Shown: positions 1 through 7,106 of the stretch, in pieces
Layout: every line of letters starts with the position of its first letter
How positions within the stretch are numbered: the first letter of the stretch is position 1
NCBI GenBank assembly: GCA_910586955.1
Contig: CAJUMM010000032.1
Location: forward strand, 1-30,402
Direction of reading: 5' to 3'
Source of the DNA: an uncultured Lachnospiraceae bacterium
Lineage (GTDB): Bacteria > Bacillota > Clostridia > Lachnospirales > Lachnospiraceae
DNA: 30,402 nucleotides
Program-made: the position numbers and the translations under genes
The notes under the pieces: generated by a model
The model's input: the letters and a program-made list of their open reading frames with translations, nothing else
Databases searched by the model: none
What the model was told of the DNA's origin: nothing

Positions 1-770
1 ATATTGTAGAGCATGTTTACCAGGGACATGGAAATGTTGGTCATCAGCTCGGAGGAGCCGTTGGTGCAGGTCTTTAGGAGGGTCCGGCCGTCATAAGGGC
101 ATTTCACCAGCCGGAGAAGGCTGGTGTTTTTACGCCCAAAATAGAACAGGGGAATGACGCCTCCAAAGAACTGGCTTATAGCTGTGGCTGCCGCCGCACC
201 TTCGATCCCCCAGCGGAAGACTGCCACGAAGAGGGCGTCCAGCACCATATTGACCATGCCTGCGGCAGCAGTCACGTACAGACCCAGCTTGGGTTTCCCG
301 GCGGTGGCGAAGAGGCACTGGAATTCAAGCTCCAGAACCAGGAAGGGCAGGGCGGCAAGAATGATGTTTCCGTAGGTAATGCTGTCTGCCAGAAGCTGCC
401 CTTGGGCCCCCATCTTTATGGCGACAGGGCGTAAGAATAGGAAGCCCAGGAGCATGAGAACCAGTCCGAAACCAGCCGATACATAGACGATCAGGGAGAA
501 CAGTTCGTTGGCCTCCTTAGGCTTTCCCTGGCCCATGCGGATGGCAATGAGGGCGCTGCCTCCGGTGCCGAACAGAAAGCCGACCGAGCCCAGCATCATC
601 AAAAAGGGCATAATGAAGTTGACGGCGGCAAAGGGCGTCTTGCCTACAAAGTTTGAGATAAAGAATCCGTCCACTACCCCGTAGATGGAAGTGAAGATCA
701 GCATCAGAATTGACGGAAAGGTAAAGCGCAGCAGGCGCTTGTAGGTGAAGTGATCGGATAACTGTATCAT
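1..770 (-). CDS. MATE family efflux transporter, N-terminal part (cut by window edge)
   Basis: About 256 codons are present; the C-terminal half lies outside the window. The ATG at 770-768 follows an AAGGAG ribosome binding site on the minus strand. The protein opens with MIQLSDHFTYKRLLRF and continues with strongly hydrophobic segments, including FPSILMLIFTSIYGVVDGFF and later GTGGSALIAIRMGQGK. This is the N-terminal pattern of MATE (multi-antimicrobial extrusion) transporters, in which two bundles of six helices use a Na+ or H+ gradient to export cationic drugs or metabolites. It lies 121 bp downstream of a marR-type gene on the same strand, so it is probably the regulator's target in a two-gene operon. 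The 121-bp gap holds a dispersed repeat with a hairpin. The substrate cannot be told from sequence. Confidence 0.88.
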   Translation of the reverse strand, partial: MIQLSDHFTYKRLLRFTFPSILMLIFTSIYGVVDGFFISNFVGKTPFAAVNFIMPFLMMLGSVGFLFGTGGSALIAIRMGQGKPKEANELFSLIVYVSAGFGLVLMLLGFLFLRPVAIKMGAQGQLLADSITYGNIILAALPFLVLELEFQCLFATAGKPKLGLYVTAAAGMVNMVLDALFVAVFRWGIEGAAAATAISQFFGGVIPLFYFGRKNTSLLRLVKCPYDGRTLLKTCTNGSSELMTNISMSLVNMLYN

Positions 771-790
771 AGAAAAAACTCCTTTTGAGT

Positions 791-889
791 GTAAGTTCCG
801 CATCCGCCCTCTCTGCACACGGGTAGGAGAAGAATTCGCGGCCGCTTAGGCGTCCACGCATTCTTCTGCGCGCAGTCCGGGCTCCTGCT
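791..889 (-). repeat. Intergenic repeat element, copy a (marR-MATE gap)
   Basis: Read on the minus strand, it starts two bases after the marR stop with GCAGGAGCCCGGA. It ends with AGAGGGCGGATGCGGAACTTAC just before the MATE ribosome binding site. Between the boxes lies an inverted repeat with arms AGAAGAAT and ATTCTTCT (828-835 and 860-867). The same end boxes occur at 5148, 22648, 22704 and 26362. Confidence 0.7.
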
Positions 890-891
890 AA

Positions 892-1332
892 TTACAAGTC
901 TTTTGTTTTCTCCCGGAAGGCGGTCAGAAAGGCCTCTGTGAGCTGCAGATATTTCTGCACGTCCTCCTCAGGCCAGGAGTCCATGATTTCATTTTCGATA
1001 CGGAGGATCTTTCCGGCCGTTTCCTGCGCAAAGACTTCCCCTTTTTTGGTGAGGCAGACCCGTTTGTTTTTGGAGCCGGCCGGCTCCAGGTAGATGATGC
1101 CCTGGGCCTCCAGCCTGCGCAGGGCGGAATTTGCAGTCTGCTTGCCAAGGCCGGAGTTGTGGAGGATCTCCTTGAGAAGGCAGCTGGTTCCGTTGTCGCA
1201 GATGGCGTAGAGGATGCGGGAGACGCTGTCAGAGAGGCCAATCTTCCGTGTAGCCTCGTGGTAAGCTCCTTCCGTCTCCCCCAGCAGATAGTTGTAGCGT
1301 TTCATAAATGTGGATGCGCTATGATTTTCCAT
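892..1332 (-). CDS. MarR family transcriptional regulator
   Basis: A 146-residue protein, the usual size for MarR winged-helix dimers that repress efflux or stress genes and release DNA on binding a ligand or oxidant. The winged helix-turn-helix covers about residues 40-115: LLKEILHNSGLGKQTANSAL is the recognition region, followed by RRLEAQGIIYLEPAG and the basic wing KNKRVCLTKKG. Helical N- and C-terminal segments would form the dimer interface. It sits upstream of a MATE exporter in the same orientation. Two palindromic GTATGA-N2-TCATAC sites surround its own promoter, so autoregulation and control of the exporter are likely. The ligand is unknown. The start is the ATG at 1332, supported by the purine-rich AAAGGGAAA just upstream. 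Confidence 0.88.
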   Translation of the reverse strand: MENHSASTFMKRYNYLLGETEGAYHEATRKIGLSDSVSRILYAICDNGTSCLLKEILHNSGLGKQTANSALRRLEAQGIIYLEPAGSKNKRVCLTKKGEVFAQETAGKILRIENEIMDSWPEEDVQKYLQLTEAFLTAFREKTKDL

Positions 1333-1351
1333 GAGGTTTCCCTTTCTTATA

Positions 1352-1398
1352 GTATGAAATCGTACTGAATAATATGGAATTATAGTATGATTTCATAC
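1352..1398. promoter_or_regulatory. Pair of palindromic MarR operator candidates
   Basis: GTATGATTTCATAC at 1385-1398 is a perfect dyad (GTATGA/TCATAC around TT). GTATGAAATCGTAC at 1352-1365 is the same dyad with one mismatch. Their centres are 33 bp apart, about three helical turns, so two dimers would bind the same face. One site lies within the promoter spacer and the other downstream of the predicted transcription start. Confidence 0.75.
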
Positions 1399-1407
1399 CA
1401 TTGTCAA
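1379..1407 (-). promoter_or_regulatory. Consensus sigma-A promoter of marR-MATE operon
   Basis: On the minus strand a perfect TTGACA (1407-1402) is followed after 17 bp by a perfect TATAAT (1384-1379). The spacer contains the whole perfect operator dyad, so repressor binding would exclude RNA polymerase. A promoter this strong implies tight repression in the uninduced state. Confidence 0.85.
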
Positions 1408-1522
1408 GAAGATTTAGATTTGTTAAGAATTTCTTTCGAAAGTATTCAATCATCTATTCCCCTCTGGCAGCCTTGCGGAATGAATAAAATCTGAAAACCT
1501 TCCCGATTCTAGGATTCTGTAC

Positions 1523-1528
1523 TATAAT
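1523..1528 (+). promoter_or_regulatory. Possible -10 element for the second MATE gene
   Basis: TATAAT lies 33 bp upstream of the MATE start codon at 1561. The region 17 bp upstream (TTCCCG) is a poor -35, so an activator or a weak promoter is possible. Confidence 0.35.
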
Positions 1529-1560
1529 AGATAGCAGAACAAAAAACGGGAGGGTTTTTC

Positions 1561-2916
1561 ATGGCAGAGACAGCCGGGACAAAACATGATTTTACGGAAG
1601 GAACCATGGCGGGGAATATCCTGCGCCTGTCCTTCCCCATGATACTGGCGCAGCTTGTGAACGTGCTGTACAATATCGTAGATCGGATGTATCTGGGCCA
1701 TATGCCCGGGGACGGGCGGCTGGCCCTCACCGGCGTGGGGGTGGCCTTTCCCATTATTACCATCATCAATGCCTTTGCCAATCTCTGCGGCAGCGGCGGC
1801 GCGCCCTTGTGCTCCATTGAGCGGGGACGGGGCAATGACAGGCGGGCGGAGGAGATTATGGGAAATTCCCTGACGCTCCTTCTGGTGTTCGGCCTCCTTC
1901 TGACGGCGGCGGGATATCTCTTTAAGGTGCCTCTTTTGTATCTCTTTGGGGCCAGTGATCAAACAATTTCCTATGCCAACGACTATATGAATCTTTACCT
2001 GGCGGGCAATCTCTTTGTGATGCTGGGTTTGGGAATGAATCCTTTTATTGAGTCCCAGGGCTTTGCCCGCACCGGCATGCTCACGGTGGTCATCGGGGCG
2101 GCTTTGAACCTGCTCTTAGATCCTTTGTTTATCTTTGGGCTGGGAATGGGAGTCAGGGGGGCGGCACTGGCTACTGTGCTCTCCCAGCTGGTTTCTGCTG
2201 TCTGGGTGCTCCTGTTCTTAAGCGGCCGGAAGGCGATCCTGCGGCTGCGGCTTTCCAATCTGCGGCTGCGGCCTGGGCTGGTGGGGGAGATCCTCTCTTT
2301 GGGTCTTTCGGGATTTACCATGTCCGTGACCAACAGCCTGGTCCAGATCTTCTGCAACGCTTCCCTTCAGTTCTACGGCGGGGATCTCTACGTGGGAGCC
2401 ATGACCATTATATATTCCGTGCGGGAGGTGGTGCAGATGCCCATGCAGGGCTTTACCCTGGGGGCCCAGCCGGTGCTGGGATACAATTACGGAGCCGGGA
2501 CAAACGGGCGGGTCAAGGAGGGGATCCGCTTTATAATGAGGGTGACGCTGTGCTATTCCCTGGCTGTCTGGGCGGTGCTGATGCTCTTTCCCCAGGTGGT
2601 GATCCGCCTCTTTAACGGAGAGGCCAAGCTTTTGGAGGTGGCGGTGGTCTCTTTGCGCCTGCACTTTGTGCTCTTCTTCTTTATGGCCTTCCAGTATGTG
2701 GGGCAGACCGTCTTCGTAAGCCTGGGAAAGGCTAAGCAGGCCGTCTTCTTCTCCCTGTTCCGCAAGGCCATTTTGGGGGTGCCTCTGATCCTTTTGCTGC
2801 CCCATCTGTGGAACCTTGGGATCTACGGGGTGCTGGCTGCGGAGCCCGTCACAAACATTGTGGGGGGACTGGCCTGTTATCTCACGATGCTGGGGACTGT
2901 GTGGCGCAGGCTCTAA
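1561..2916 (+). CDS. MATE family efflux transporter
   Basis: A 451-residue, full-length MATE exporter with about 12 predicted membrane helices in two homologous halves. The N-half starts NILRLSFPMILAQLVNVLYN (residues 19-38), and the matching C-half motif is EILSLGLSGFTMSVTNSLVQ. MYLGHM and the QGFTLGAQPVLGYNYGA stretch are typical of MepA-like members. These proteins exchange Na+ or H+ for cationic drugs. The ATG is preceded by GGGAGGG about seven bases upstream. It is transcribed divergently from the marR-MATE operon, with 228 bp between the two start codons. It is not closely similar to the partial MATE at the window start, so the two are paralogues rather than a recent duplication. Substrate unknown. 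Confidence 0.9.
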   Translation: MAETAGTKHDFTEGTMAGNILRLSFPMILAQLVNVLYNIVDRMYLGHMPGDGRLALTGVGVAFPIITIINAFANLCGSGGAPLCSIERGRGNDRRAEEIMGNSLTLLLVFGLLLTAAGYLFKVPLLYLFGASDQTISYANDYMNLYLAGNLFVMLGLGMNPFIESQGFARTGMLTVVIGAALNLLLDPLFIFGLGMGVRGAALATVLSQLVSAVWVLLFLSGRKAILRLRLSNLRLRPGLVGEILSLGLSGFTMSVTNSLVQIFCNASLQFYGGDLYVGAMTIIYSVREVVQMPMQGFTLGAQPVLGYNYGAGTNGRVKEGIRFIMRVTLCYSLAVWAVLMLFPQVVIRLFNGEAKLLEVAVVSLRLHFVLFFFMAFQYVGQTVFVSLGKAKQAVFFSLFRKAILGVPLILLLPHLWNLGIYGVLAAEPVTNIVGGLACYLTMLGTVWRRL

Positions 2917-3015
2917 GCTGTCTTAAGGTTTAGCCAAATACCTGGGCCCAGTATTCCCGGTATCCGTCCTGGTCTTGCTTCTGGAGAAAGCAGAAGGAGC
3001 TGTTTTGGGAGCCGC

Positions 3016-3198
3016 TTGGCTTTTATTAATATAGATTGGTATCGGCCAATGGCAGTTTTTATGCTGGCGGCAGTTCTGGTGTGTACGGCCTGGGGGAAAA
3101 AGAAGAAGGAGAGCGTACAGCCTCCGGAGGTGGCAGACGGGCAGGATAATACGGGAGAGACAGAGGGAGAGCCCCAGGTGGAAGGGAAGGAATCTTAA
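3016..3198 (+). CDS. Possible small membrane or secreted protein (doubtful)
   Basis: A 60-residue reading frame starting at TTG, with GGGAG four bases upstream. An internal ATG at residue 12 is an alternative but has no good ribosome binding site. It has one hydrophobic segment (PMAVFMLAAVLVCTAWG), then KKKKE and a very acidic, Gly/Pro/Glu-rich tail ending EGKES. This could be a single-pass membrane protein with an outside tail. The cysteine in VLVCT does not sit in a good lipobox because the residue before it is Val. No family is recognised. It may also be a chance frame in a GC-rich spacer. Confidence 0.3.
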   Translation: MAFINIDWYRPMAVFMLAAVLVCTAWGKKKKESVQPPEVADGQDNTGETEGEPQVEGKES

Positions 3199-3206
3199 GA
3201 AACCGC

Positions 3207-3233
3207 TTGCATATACATGGCGCATCCTATAAT
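3207..3233 (+). promoter_or_regulatory. Promoter candidate for the MFS gene
   Basis: TTGCAT (3207-3212) and TATAAT (3228-3233) are separated by 15 bp, slightly short. The -10 is perfect and lies 57 bp before the MFS ATG. Confidence 0.5.
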
Positions 3234-3289
3234 ATGGTGTTTGTCACATAACAATACCTGCCAAAGGGCAGGAACCGGAGGGATGTGCC

Positions 3290-4480
3290 ATGAAATTCAA
3301 TTATAAAACCACCATGTTTTCCTGCTTCGTGGGATATATTGTCCAGGCAGTGGTTAATAATTTTGTACCCCTTTTATTTATGATGTTCCAGGATACCTAC
3401 GGGATACCCTTAAGCAGGATCACCCTGCTTGTGACGGTAAATTTCCTGGTGCAGCTTATGGTAGATTTGCTTGGAGCAAATTTTATTGATAAAATCGGCT
3501 ACCGGGCTTCTATCTTGGCGGCTCATGTCTGTTCCTGCGGGGGCTTTCTTTTGCTGGCCGTTCTGCCGGAGGTGATGGATCCCTTCACGGGCATCCTGTT
3601 TTCAGTCATTGTCTATGCAGTGGGAGGGGGCATTATAGAAGTCTTGATTAGCCCCATTATGGAGAGCTGTCCTACGGAACATAAAGAAAAGGCCATGAGC
3701 CTGCTTCACTCTTTCTATTGCTGGGGGCATGTGGGGGTCGTGCTGTTATCCACCCTGTTTTTCCGGGTGTTTGGGCTGGTAAACTGGCGGATTCTTGCGC
3801 TTTTGTGGGCTGTGGTTCCCTTTTTAAACGGAGTCGTATTTCTGAAAACGCCCATTGCCCCGCTGATATCCTCCGGTGAAAAAGGGATGACGGTAAAAGA
3901 ATTGTTTGGAAATAAAGTGTTCTGGCTCTTTCTGGTTATGATGGCCTGTTCCGGGGCCAGCGAGCTGTCTGTGAGCCAGTGGGCTTCCGCTTTCGCTGAG
4001 GGGGCGCTGGGTATCAGCAAAACAGCCGGCGATCTGGCCGGGCCCATGACATTCGCTGTTCTGATGGGCAGTGCCAGGGTTTTTTACGGGAAATACGGAG
4101 AAAAGATCGATCTTCACAAATTTATGGTAGGTAGCAGTTTTCTCTGTATTGGAGCATACCTTTTGATGAGCGTGACGCCTTCTCCCTATATCAGTCTTTT
4201 TGGGTGTGCCCTTGGGGGCGTTTCCGTTGGAATTTTGTGGCCGGGGACTTTCAGCAGAGCTTCTGCATCCCTGCCTGCCGGAGGGACGGCTATGTTTGCC
4301 ATGCTGGCCCTTGCAGGGGATTTGGGCTGCTCTTTGGGGCCATCCCTGGTAGGCGCCGTGTCCGGGCTGTTGGGAGGAAATATGAAGGCAGGGATTCTGG
4401 CAGGAACTGTATTCCCCCTGCTGCTTACGCTCTGTCTCCTTGTGGGCTTCCGGAAAAACAAAGGGAAAAGAAGGATTTGA
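3290..4480 (+). CDS. MFS transporter, fucose-permease-like
   Basis: A 396-residue protein with about 12 hydrophobic segments and the two-half organisation of the major facilitator superfamily. Cytoplasmic-loop features include DLLGANFIDKIGYRASIL (the helix 2-3 motif A region, with DKIGYR) and ESCPTEHKEKAMSLLHSFYCWGH, which resembles the glucose/galactose/fucose permease group (FucP-like). Uptake of a sugar or another small organic solute by H+ symport is the likely role; the substrate cannot be assigned. The ATG follows CCGGAGGGATGTGCC. No neighbouring catabolic gene points to a pathway. The next gene has its own promoter, so this may be a single-gene unit. Confidence 0.85.
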   Translation: MKFNYKTTMFSCFVGYIVQAVVNNFVPLLFMMFQDTYGIPLSRITLLVTVNFLVQLMVDLLGANFIDKIGYRASILAAHVCSCGGFLLLAVLPEVMDPFTGILFSVIVYAVGGGIIEVLISPIMESCPTEHKEKAMSLLHSFYCWGHVGVVLLSTLFFRVFGLVNWRILALLWAVVPFLNGVVFLKTPIAPLISSGEKGMTVKELFGNKVFWLFLVMMACSGASELSVSQWASAFAEGALGISKTAGDLAGPMTFAVLMGSARVFYGKYGEKIDLHKFMVGSSFLCIGAYLLMSVTPSPYISLFGCALGGVSVGILWPGTFSRASASLPAGGTAMFAMLALAGDLGCSLGPSLVGAVSGLLGGNMKAGILAGTVFPLLLTLCLLVGFRKNKGKRRI

Positions 4481-4549
4481 ATCCACTGGGGAGGAAGATA
4501 CGGAAGCAGCACAGTGGCATTACAGCTTTTAAGGAGCAGGGCCGTTCTC

Positions 4550-4588
4550 TTGCGGCAGAAGTCTTTTGGTGCTATAATTTTCTATAGC
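4550..4588 (+). promoter_or_regulatory. Promoter and overlapping dyad before nitroreductase gene
   Basis: TTGCGG (4550-4555) and TATAAT (4573-4578) have 17-bp spacing. A perfect inverted repeat GCTATA-N6-TATAGC (4571-4588) overlaps the -10 and the predicted start, a natural operator position. The repressor is unknown. Confidence 0.65.
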
Positions 4589-4617
4589 AAACCAGAAAAT
4601 CAAAGGAGGATTAAGCT

Positions 4618-5145
4618 ATGAGCCAAGTGCTGGAACAGATGAAAACAAGAAGAAGTATCCGTAAATTTAAGCCGGAGAGAATACCTCAGGAGATTCTCGA
4701 TCAGATCATCGAGGCAGGCCTCTATGCAGCCAGCGGCATGGGACAGCAGAACACGATTATTATCCAGGTTACGGATAAGAAACTCCGGGATGAGATTGCC
4801 AGGCGCAACTGTGAGATCGGAGGCTGGAAGGAGGGCTTCGACCCCTTCTACGGGGCGCCTGCCATGCTGATCGTCCTGGCCCCCAAAGACTGGCCCAACC
4901 GGGTGTACGACGGAAGCCTGGTGATGGGGAACCTGATGCTGGCCGCCCATGAGCTTGGCATTGGAAGCTGCTGGATTCACAGGGCCAAGGAAGAATTTGA
5001 AACCCCGTGGGGCCGGGAATTGCTTAAGTCTCTTGGCATTGAGGGAGAGTATGAGGGCATCGGCCACTGCGCCCTGGGCTATATAGAAGGAGAGTACCCT
5101 AAGACGCCGGAAAGGAAAGGCAACCGGGTTTTCTATGTAAAATAA
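4618..5145 (+). CDS. Nitroreductase family protein
   Basis: A 175-residue flavoprotein of the nitroreductase fold, which uses FMN and NAD(P)H to reduce nitro groups, quinones or flavins. The N-terminal FMN-phosphate motif is MKTRRSIRKFKPERIP (residues 8-23). ASGMGQQNT follows, then YDGSLVMGNLMLAAHELGIG with SCWIHRA, the conserved core helix and strand. GHCALGYIEGEYP near the C-terminus is the other typical motif. At 175 residues it belongs to the short class common in Clostridia. Start: ATG 4618 with AAAGGAGG seven to eight bases upstream. It likely shares a transcript with the small gene downstream, separated by a dispersed repeat copy. The substrate is unknown. Confidence 0.9.
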   Translation: MSQVLEQMKTRRSIRKFKPERIPQEILDQIIEAGLYAASGMGQQNTIIIQVTDKKLRDEIARRNCEIGGWKEGFDPFYGAPAMLIVLAPKDWPNRVYDGSLVMGNLMLAAHELGIGSCWIHRAKEEFETPWGRELLKSLGIEGEYEGIGHCALGYIEGEYPKTPERKGNRVFYVK

Positions 5146-5147
5146 AA

Positions 5148-5170
5148 AACAGCAGAAGCCCGGAATGCGG
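5148..5170 (+). repeat. Intergenic repeat element, copy b (short form)
   Basis: AACAGCAGAAGCCCGGA is fused directly to ATGCGG, two bases after the nitroreductase stop. The central hairpin region present in other copies is absent. The ATG inside the right box (5165) is therefore likely part of the repeat rather than a start codon. Confidence 0.55.
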
Positions 5171-5194
5171 CGGAGGATGAAGGATGAGCGGGTT

Positions 5195-5458
5195 ATGATC
5201 GCCTGCTGTTCCGACGGCACCCGGCCGGTAATTTTCAAGATTGAGAGATTGGATTACAAAGTACTATTTATAGACGGTGCAAACGGTGAGGATGACAGGC
5301 AGAAAATCAAAAGTGTTTTGGAACAGGGGAACGGAGTAAGCCAGGTAGTTTTCCTGGAGGACTATGCAGAAGTATATTTGGAGAAGGATGTGGAGGACAG
5401 AATCCTGAAGGATGCCGTAGAGCAGGGCGGAGAGTACCGGGTTTTCCGGATAGATTAA
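5195..5458 (+). CDS. Small protein of unknown function
   Basis: The frame is open from 5165. Three in-frame ATGs compete: 5165 lies inside a repeat box without a ribosome binding site; 5177 directly abuts GGAGG with no spacing; 5195 has AAGGA about ten bases upstream and is preferred. From there the protein has 87 residues: MIACCSDGTRPVIFKIERLD, then alternating strands and helices (YKVLFIDGAN, RQKIKSVLEQ, QVVFLEDYAEVYLEKDVEDR, GEYRVFRID). It is soluble and acidic, with a CC pair at residues 4-5. No family is recognised. The position after the nitroreductase gene suggests co-transcription. Confidence 0.55.
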   Translation: MIACCSDGTRPVIFKIERLDYKVLFIDGANGEDDRQKIKSVLEQGNGVSQVVFLEDYAEVYLEKDVEDRILKDAVEQGGEYRVFRID

Positions 5459-5510
5459 AAGCTTTTCCGTTTCATGAAACTGCTTTTGTCGGCGAAATAG
5501 GAAAATCCCA

Positions 5511-5539
5511 TTGACGAAGTACCCGGACTATGCTAAGAT
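5511..5539 (+). promoter_or_regulatory. Promoter of the GH1-EIIA operon (module 1)
   Basis: TTGACG (5511-5516) and an extended TGC-TAAGAT -10 (5534-5539) have 17-bp spacing. Transcription would begin just before the RAT at 5548. A 12-bp palindrome GTTTCATGAAAC lies upstream at 5469-5480 and could bind a further regulator. Confidence 0.75.
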
Positions 5540-5547
5540 ACTTTCAT

Positions 5548-5573
5548 GGATTGTAACTCTTTGAGGCATTACC
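5548..5573 (+). promoter_or_regulatory. Ribonucleic antiterminator (RAT) 1, LicT/BglG type
   Basis: GGATTGTAACTCTTTGAGGC followed by ATTACC matches the RAT pattern GGATTGTTACT...AGGCA..ACC bound by LicT/SacT/BglG proteins. It overlaps the left arm of the terminator at 5555-5611, so folding of one structure excludes the other. It differs from RAT 2 (8742) at a single base. Confidence 0.9.
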
Positions 5574-5611
5574 ATAGCTGTTTTTGCTGTGGATGCTTCA
5601 AAGAGTTTTTT
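5555..5611 (+). terminator. RAT-controlled intrinsic terminator before GH1 gene
   Basis: AACTCTTTGA (5555-5564) pairs with TCAAAGAGTT (5598-5607), and an inner stem GCAT..CCATAGC pairs with GCTGTGGATGC. A run of six T ends at 5611. Read-through requires the antiterminator protein to stabilise RAT 1. Confidence 0.9.
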
Positions 5612-5651
5612 GTATTTATATTAAATTTAATCAGGGAAAGGGGAAGGAAAG

Positions 5652-7091
5652 ATGAGTGTATTCCGAGAGGATTTTTTATGGGGAGGGGCCTGTGCAGCCA
5701 ATCAATTCGAGGGGGCCTGGGACGCAGACGGAAAGGGGCCCAGCATTGCGGACATGTGTACCAACGGCAGCCACGAATGTCCCAAATGGCTCACAAAGAC
5801 CATCCGTCCGGACCGGTTTTATCCCAGCCATGAGGCCATAGACTTTTATCACCGCTACGAGGAAGATATTGCTCTCTTTGCAGAAATGGGATTTAAGACC
5901 TTCCGCACCTCCATCAACTGGACGAGGATTTATCCCACGGGGATGGAGGAGGAACCCAATGAAAAGGGCCTGGAATTTTATGACCGGGTGTTTGCCTGCT
6001 GCCGGAAGTACGGCATAGAACCTCTGGTCACTATCAGCCATTACGAGATGCCTTTTGCCTTGGTAGAGGCCTATAACGGATGGGCGGACCGGAAGCTCAT
6101 TGACTACTTTCTGCGCTACTGCAAGACTATTTTTGAACGTTACCAGGACCAGGTGAAGTATTGGCTGACTTTTAATGAGATCAATGCGGGCCAGATGCCC
6201 ATGGGCGCCATCCTGTCTACCGGGACGGTCCGGGGGTACGAGGGGCCGGTGGGCCAAGTGGTGGATCGGCCCCAGGAGCGCTACCAGGCGCTGCACCATA
6301 TGTTTGTGGCCAGTGCTTTGGCTGTGAAGTACGCTCATGACCATTATCCCTGGTTCCGGATGGGAAATATGAATATTTTTGCAGCTGTCTATCCCCTGAC
6401 GCCGGATCCGGCAGATGTGCTGGAATGCCAGCGGAATAACCAGATGATAAACTGGTTCTGCTCCGATGTGCAGGTCCGGGGAGCCTATCCTTCCTATACG
6501 AAGCGCTATTTTGAAGAGCATGGAATTTCCCTTCAAAAGGAGCCGGAGGATGATGCCATTCTCCGGGAAGGCGTGGTGGATTTTTATACGTTCAGCTACT
6601 ATATGAGTAACTGTATCACTACCCACAAGGGAGAGGCCAAGGCCAGCGGTAATGTTATGGGCGGTTACAAAAATCCCTATCTCAAATCCAGCCAGTGGGG
6701 ATGGCAGATTGATCCCCAGGGACTGCGGTACAGCCTTAATGAGATTTATGGCCGTTACGGGATCCCGGTGATGGTGGTAGAAAACGGCCTGGGAGCCAGG
6801 GACGTGCTGGAGGAGGACGGAAAAGTCCATGACAGCTACCGGATTGATTACCTGCGCCAGCACATTGAGCAGATGGCGGAAGCGGTGAAGGACGGGGTGG
6901 ATTTGATAGGGTATACGCCCTGGGGCTGTATCGATCTGGTCTCCGCATCAACAGGAGAAATGGCTAAGCGTTACGGCTTTATCTACGTGAAAAAATACGA
7001 TGACGGTACCGGGGACTTAAGCCGTCTGCCAAAGGACAGTTTCTATTGGTACCGGAAGGTCATCGCCACCAACGGAGAGGATTTGGATTGA
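5652..7091 (+). CDS. 6-phospho-beta-glucosidase, glycoside hydrolase family 1
   Basis: A 479-residue cytoplasmic GH1 enzyme that cleaves PTS-imported 6-phospho-beta-glucosides to glucose 6-phosphate and an aglycone or sugar. The N-terminus (FLWGGACAANQFEGAWDADG) is the family signature. E176 in WLTFNEIN is the acid/base and E377 in VMVVENGLG the nucleophile. The S-T-G-E-x-x-KRYGFIYV motif (about 431-446) supplies the Ser/Lys/Tyr pocket for the 6-phosphate and separates this group from plain beta-glucosidases. No signal peptide. ATG 5652 has a purine-rich site GGAAGGAAAG. The EIIA gene follows 15 bp downstream. Expression is controlled by RAT 1. It is a paralogue of the GH1 gene at 14672, and both are complete. 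Confidence 0.95.
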   Translation: MSVFREDFLWGGACAANQFEGAWDADGKGPSIADMCTNGSHECPKWLTKTIRPDRFYPSHEAIDFYHRYEEDIALFAEMGFKTFRTSINWTRIYPTGMEEEPNEKGLEFYDRVFACCRKYGIEPLVTISHYEMPFALVEAYNGWADRKLIDYFLRYCKTIFERYQDQVKYWLTFNEINAGQMPMGAILSTGTVRGYEGPVGQVVDRPQERYQALHHMFVASALAVKYAHDHYPWFRMGNMNIFAAVYPLTPDPADVLECQRNNQMINWFCSDVQVRGAYPSYTKRYFEEHGISLQKEPEDDAILREGVVDFYTFSYYMSNCITTHKGEAKASGNVMGGYKNPYLKSSQWGWQIDPQGLRYSLNEIYGRYGIPVMVVENGLGARDVLEEDGKVHDSYRIDYLRQHIEQMAEAVKDGVDLIGYTPWGCIDLVSASTGEMAKRYGFIYVKKYDDGTGDLSRLPKDSFYWYRKVIATNGEDLD

Positions 7092-7106
7092 CAGGAGGAG
7101 AGGAAC

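Larger units (their letters stand above)
2917..3289. other. Intergenic region between MATE and MFS genes
   Basis: It holds a possible 60-codon reading frame starting with TTG (3016), a promoter-like pair (3207-3233) and a small hairpin CCTGCC-AAAG-GGCAGG just before the MFS ribosome binding site (3256-3271). A dyad around CTGGGCCCAG follows the MATE stop but has no T-run, so no clear terminator is seen. Confidence 0.5.

Noticed and set aside
2923..3225. 100-codon frame on the minus strand between MATE and MFS genes
   Set aside because: Cys/Arg/Pro-rich translation without family features or a start signal.
3256..3271. Hairpin CCTGCC/GGCAGG before the MFS gene as a riboswitch
   Set aside because: It is only six base pairs with a four-base loop, with no other conserved structure around it.
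5475..5488. Possible catabolite-responsive (cre) element TGAAACTGCTTTTG before module 1
   Set aside because: The central CG and the terminal CA of the cre consensus are missing; no convincing cre site was found near any PTS promoter here.
5676..6863. Long 395-codon frame antisense to the first GH1 gene
   Set aside because: It is the shadow of a highly conserved enzyme gene; the translated product has no recognisable domain or ribosome binding site.
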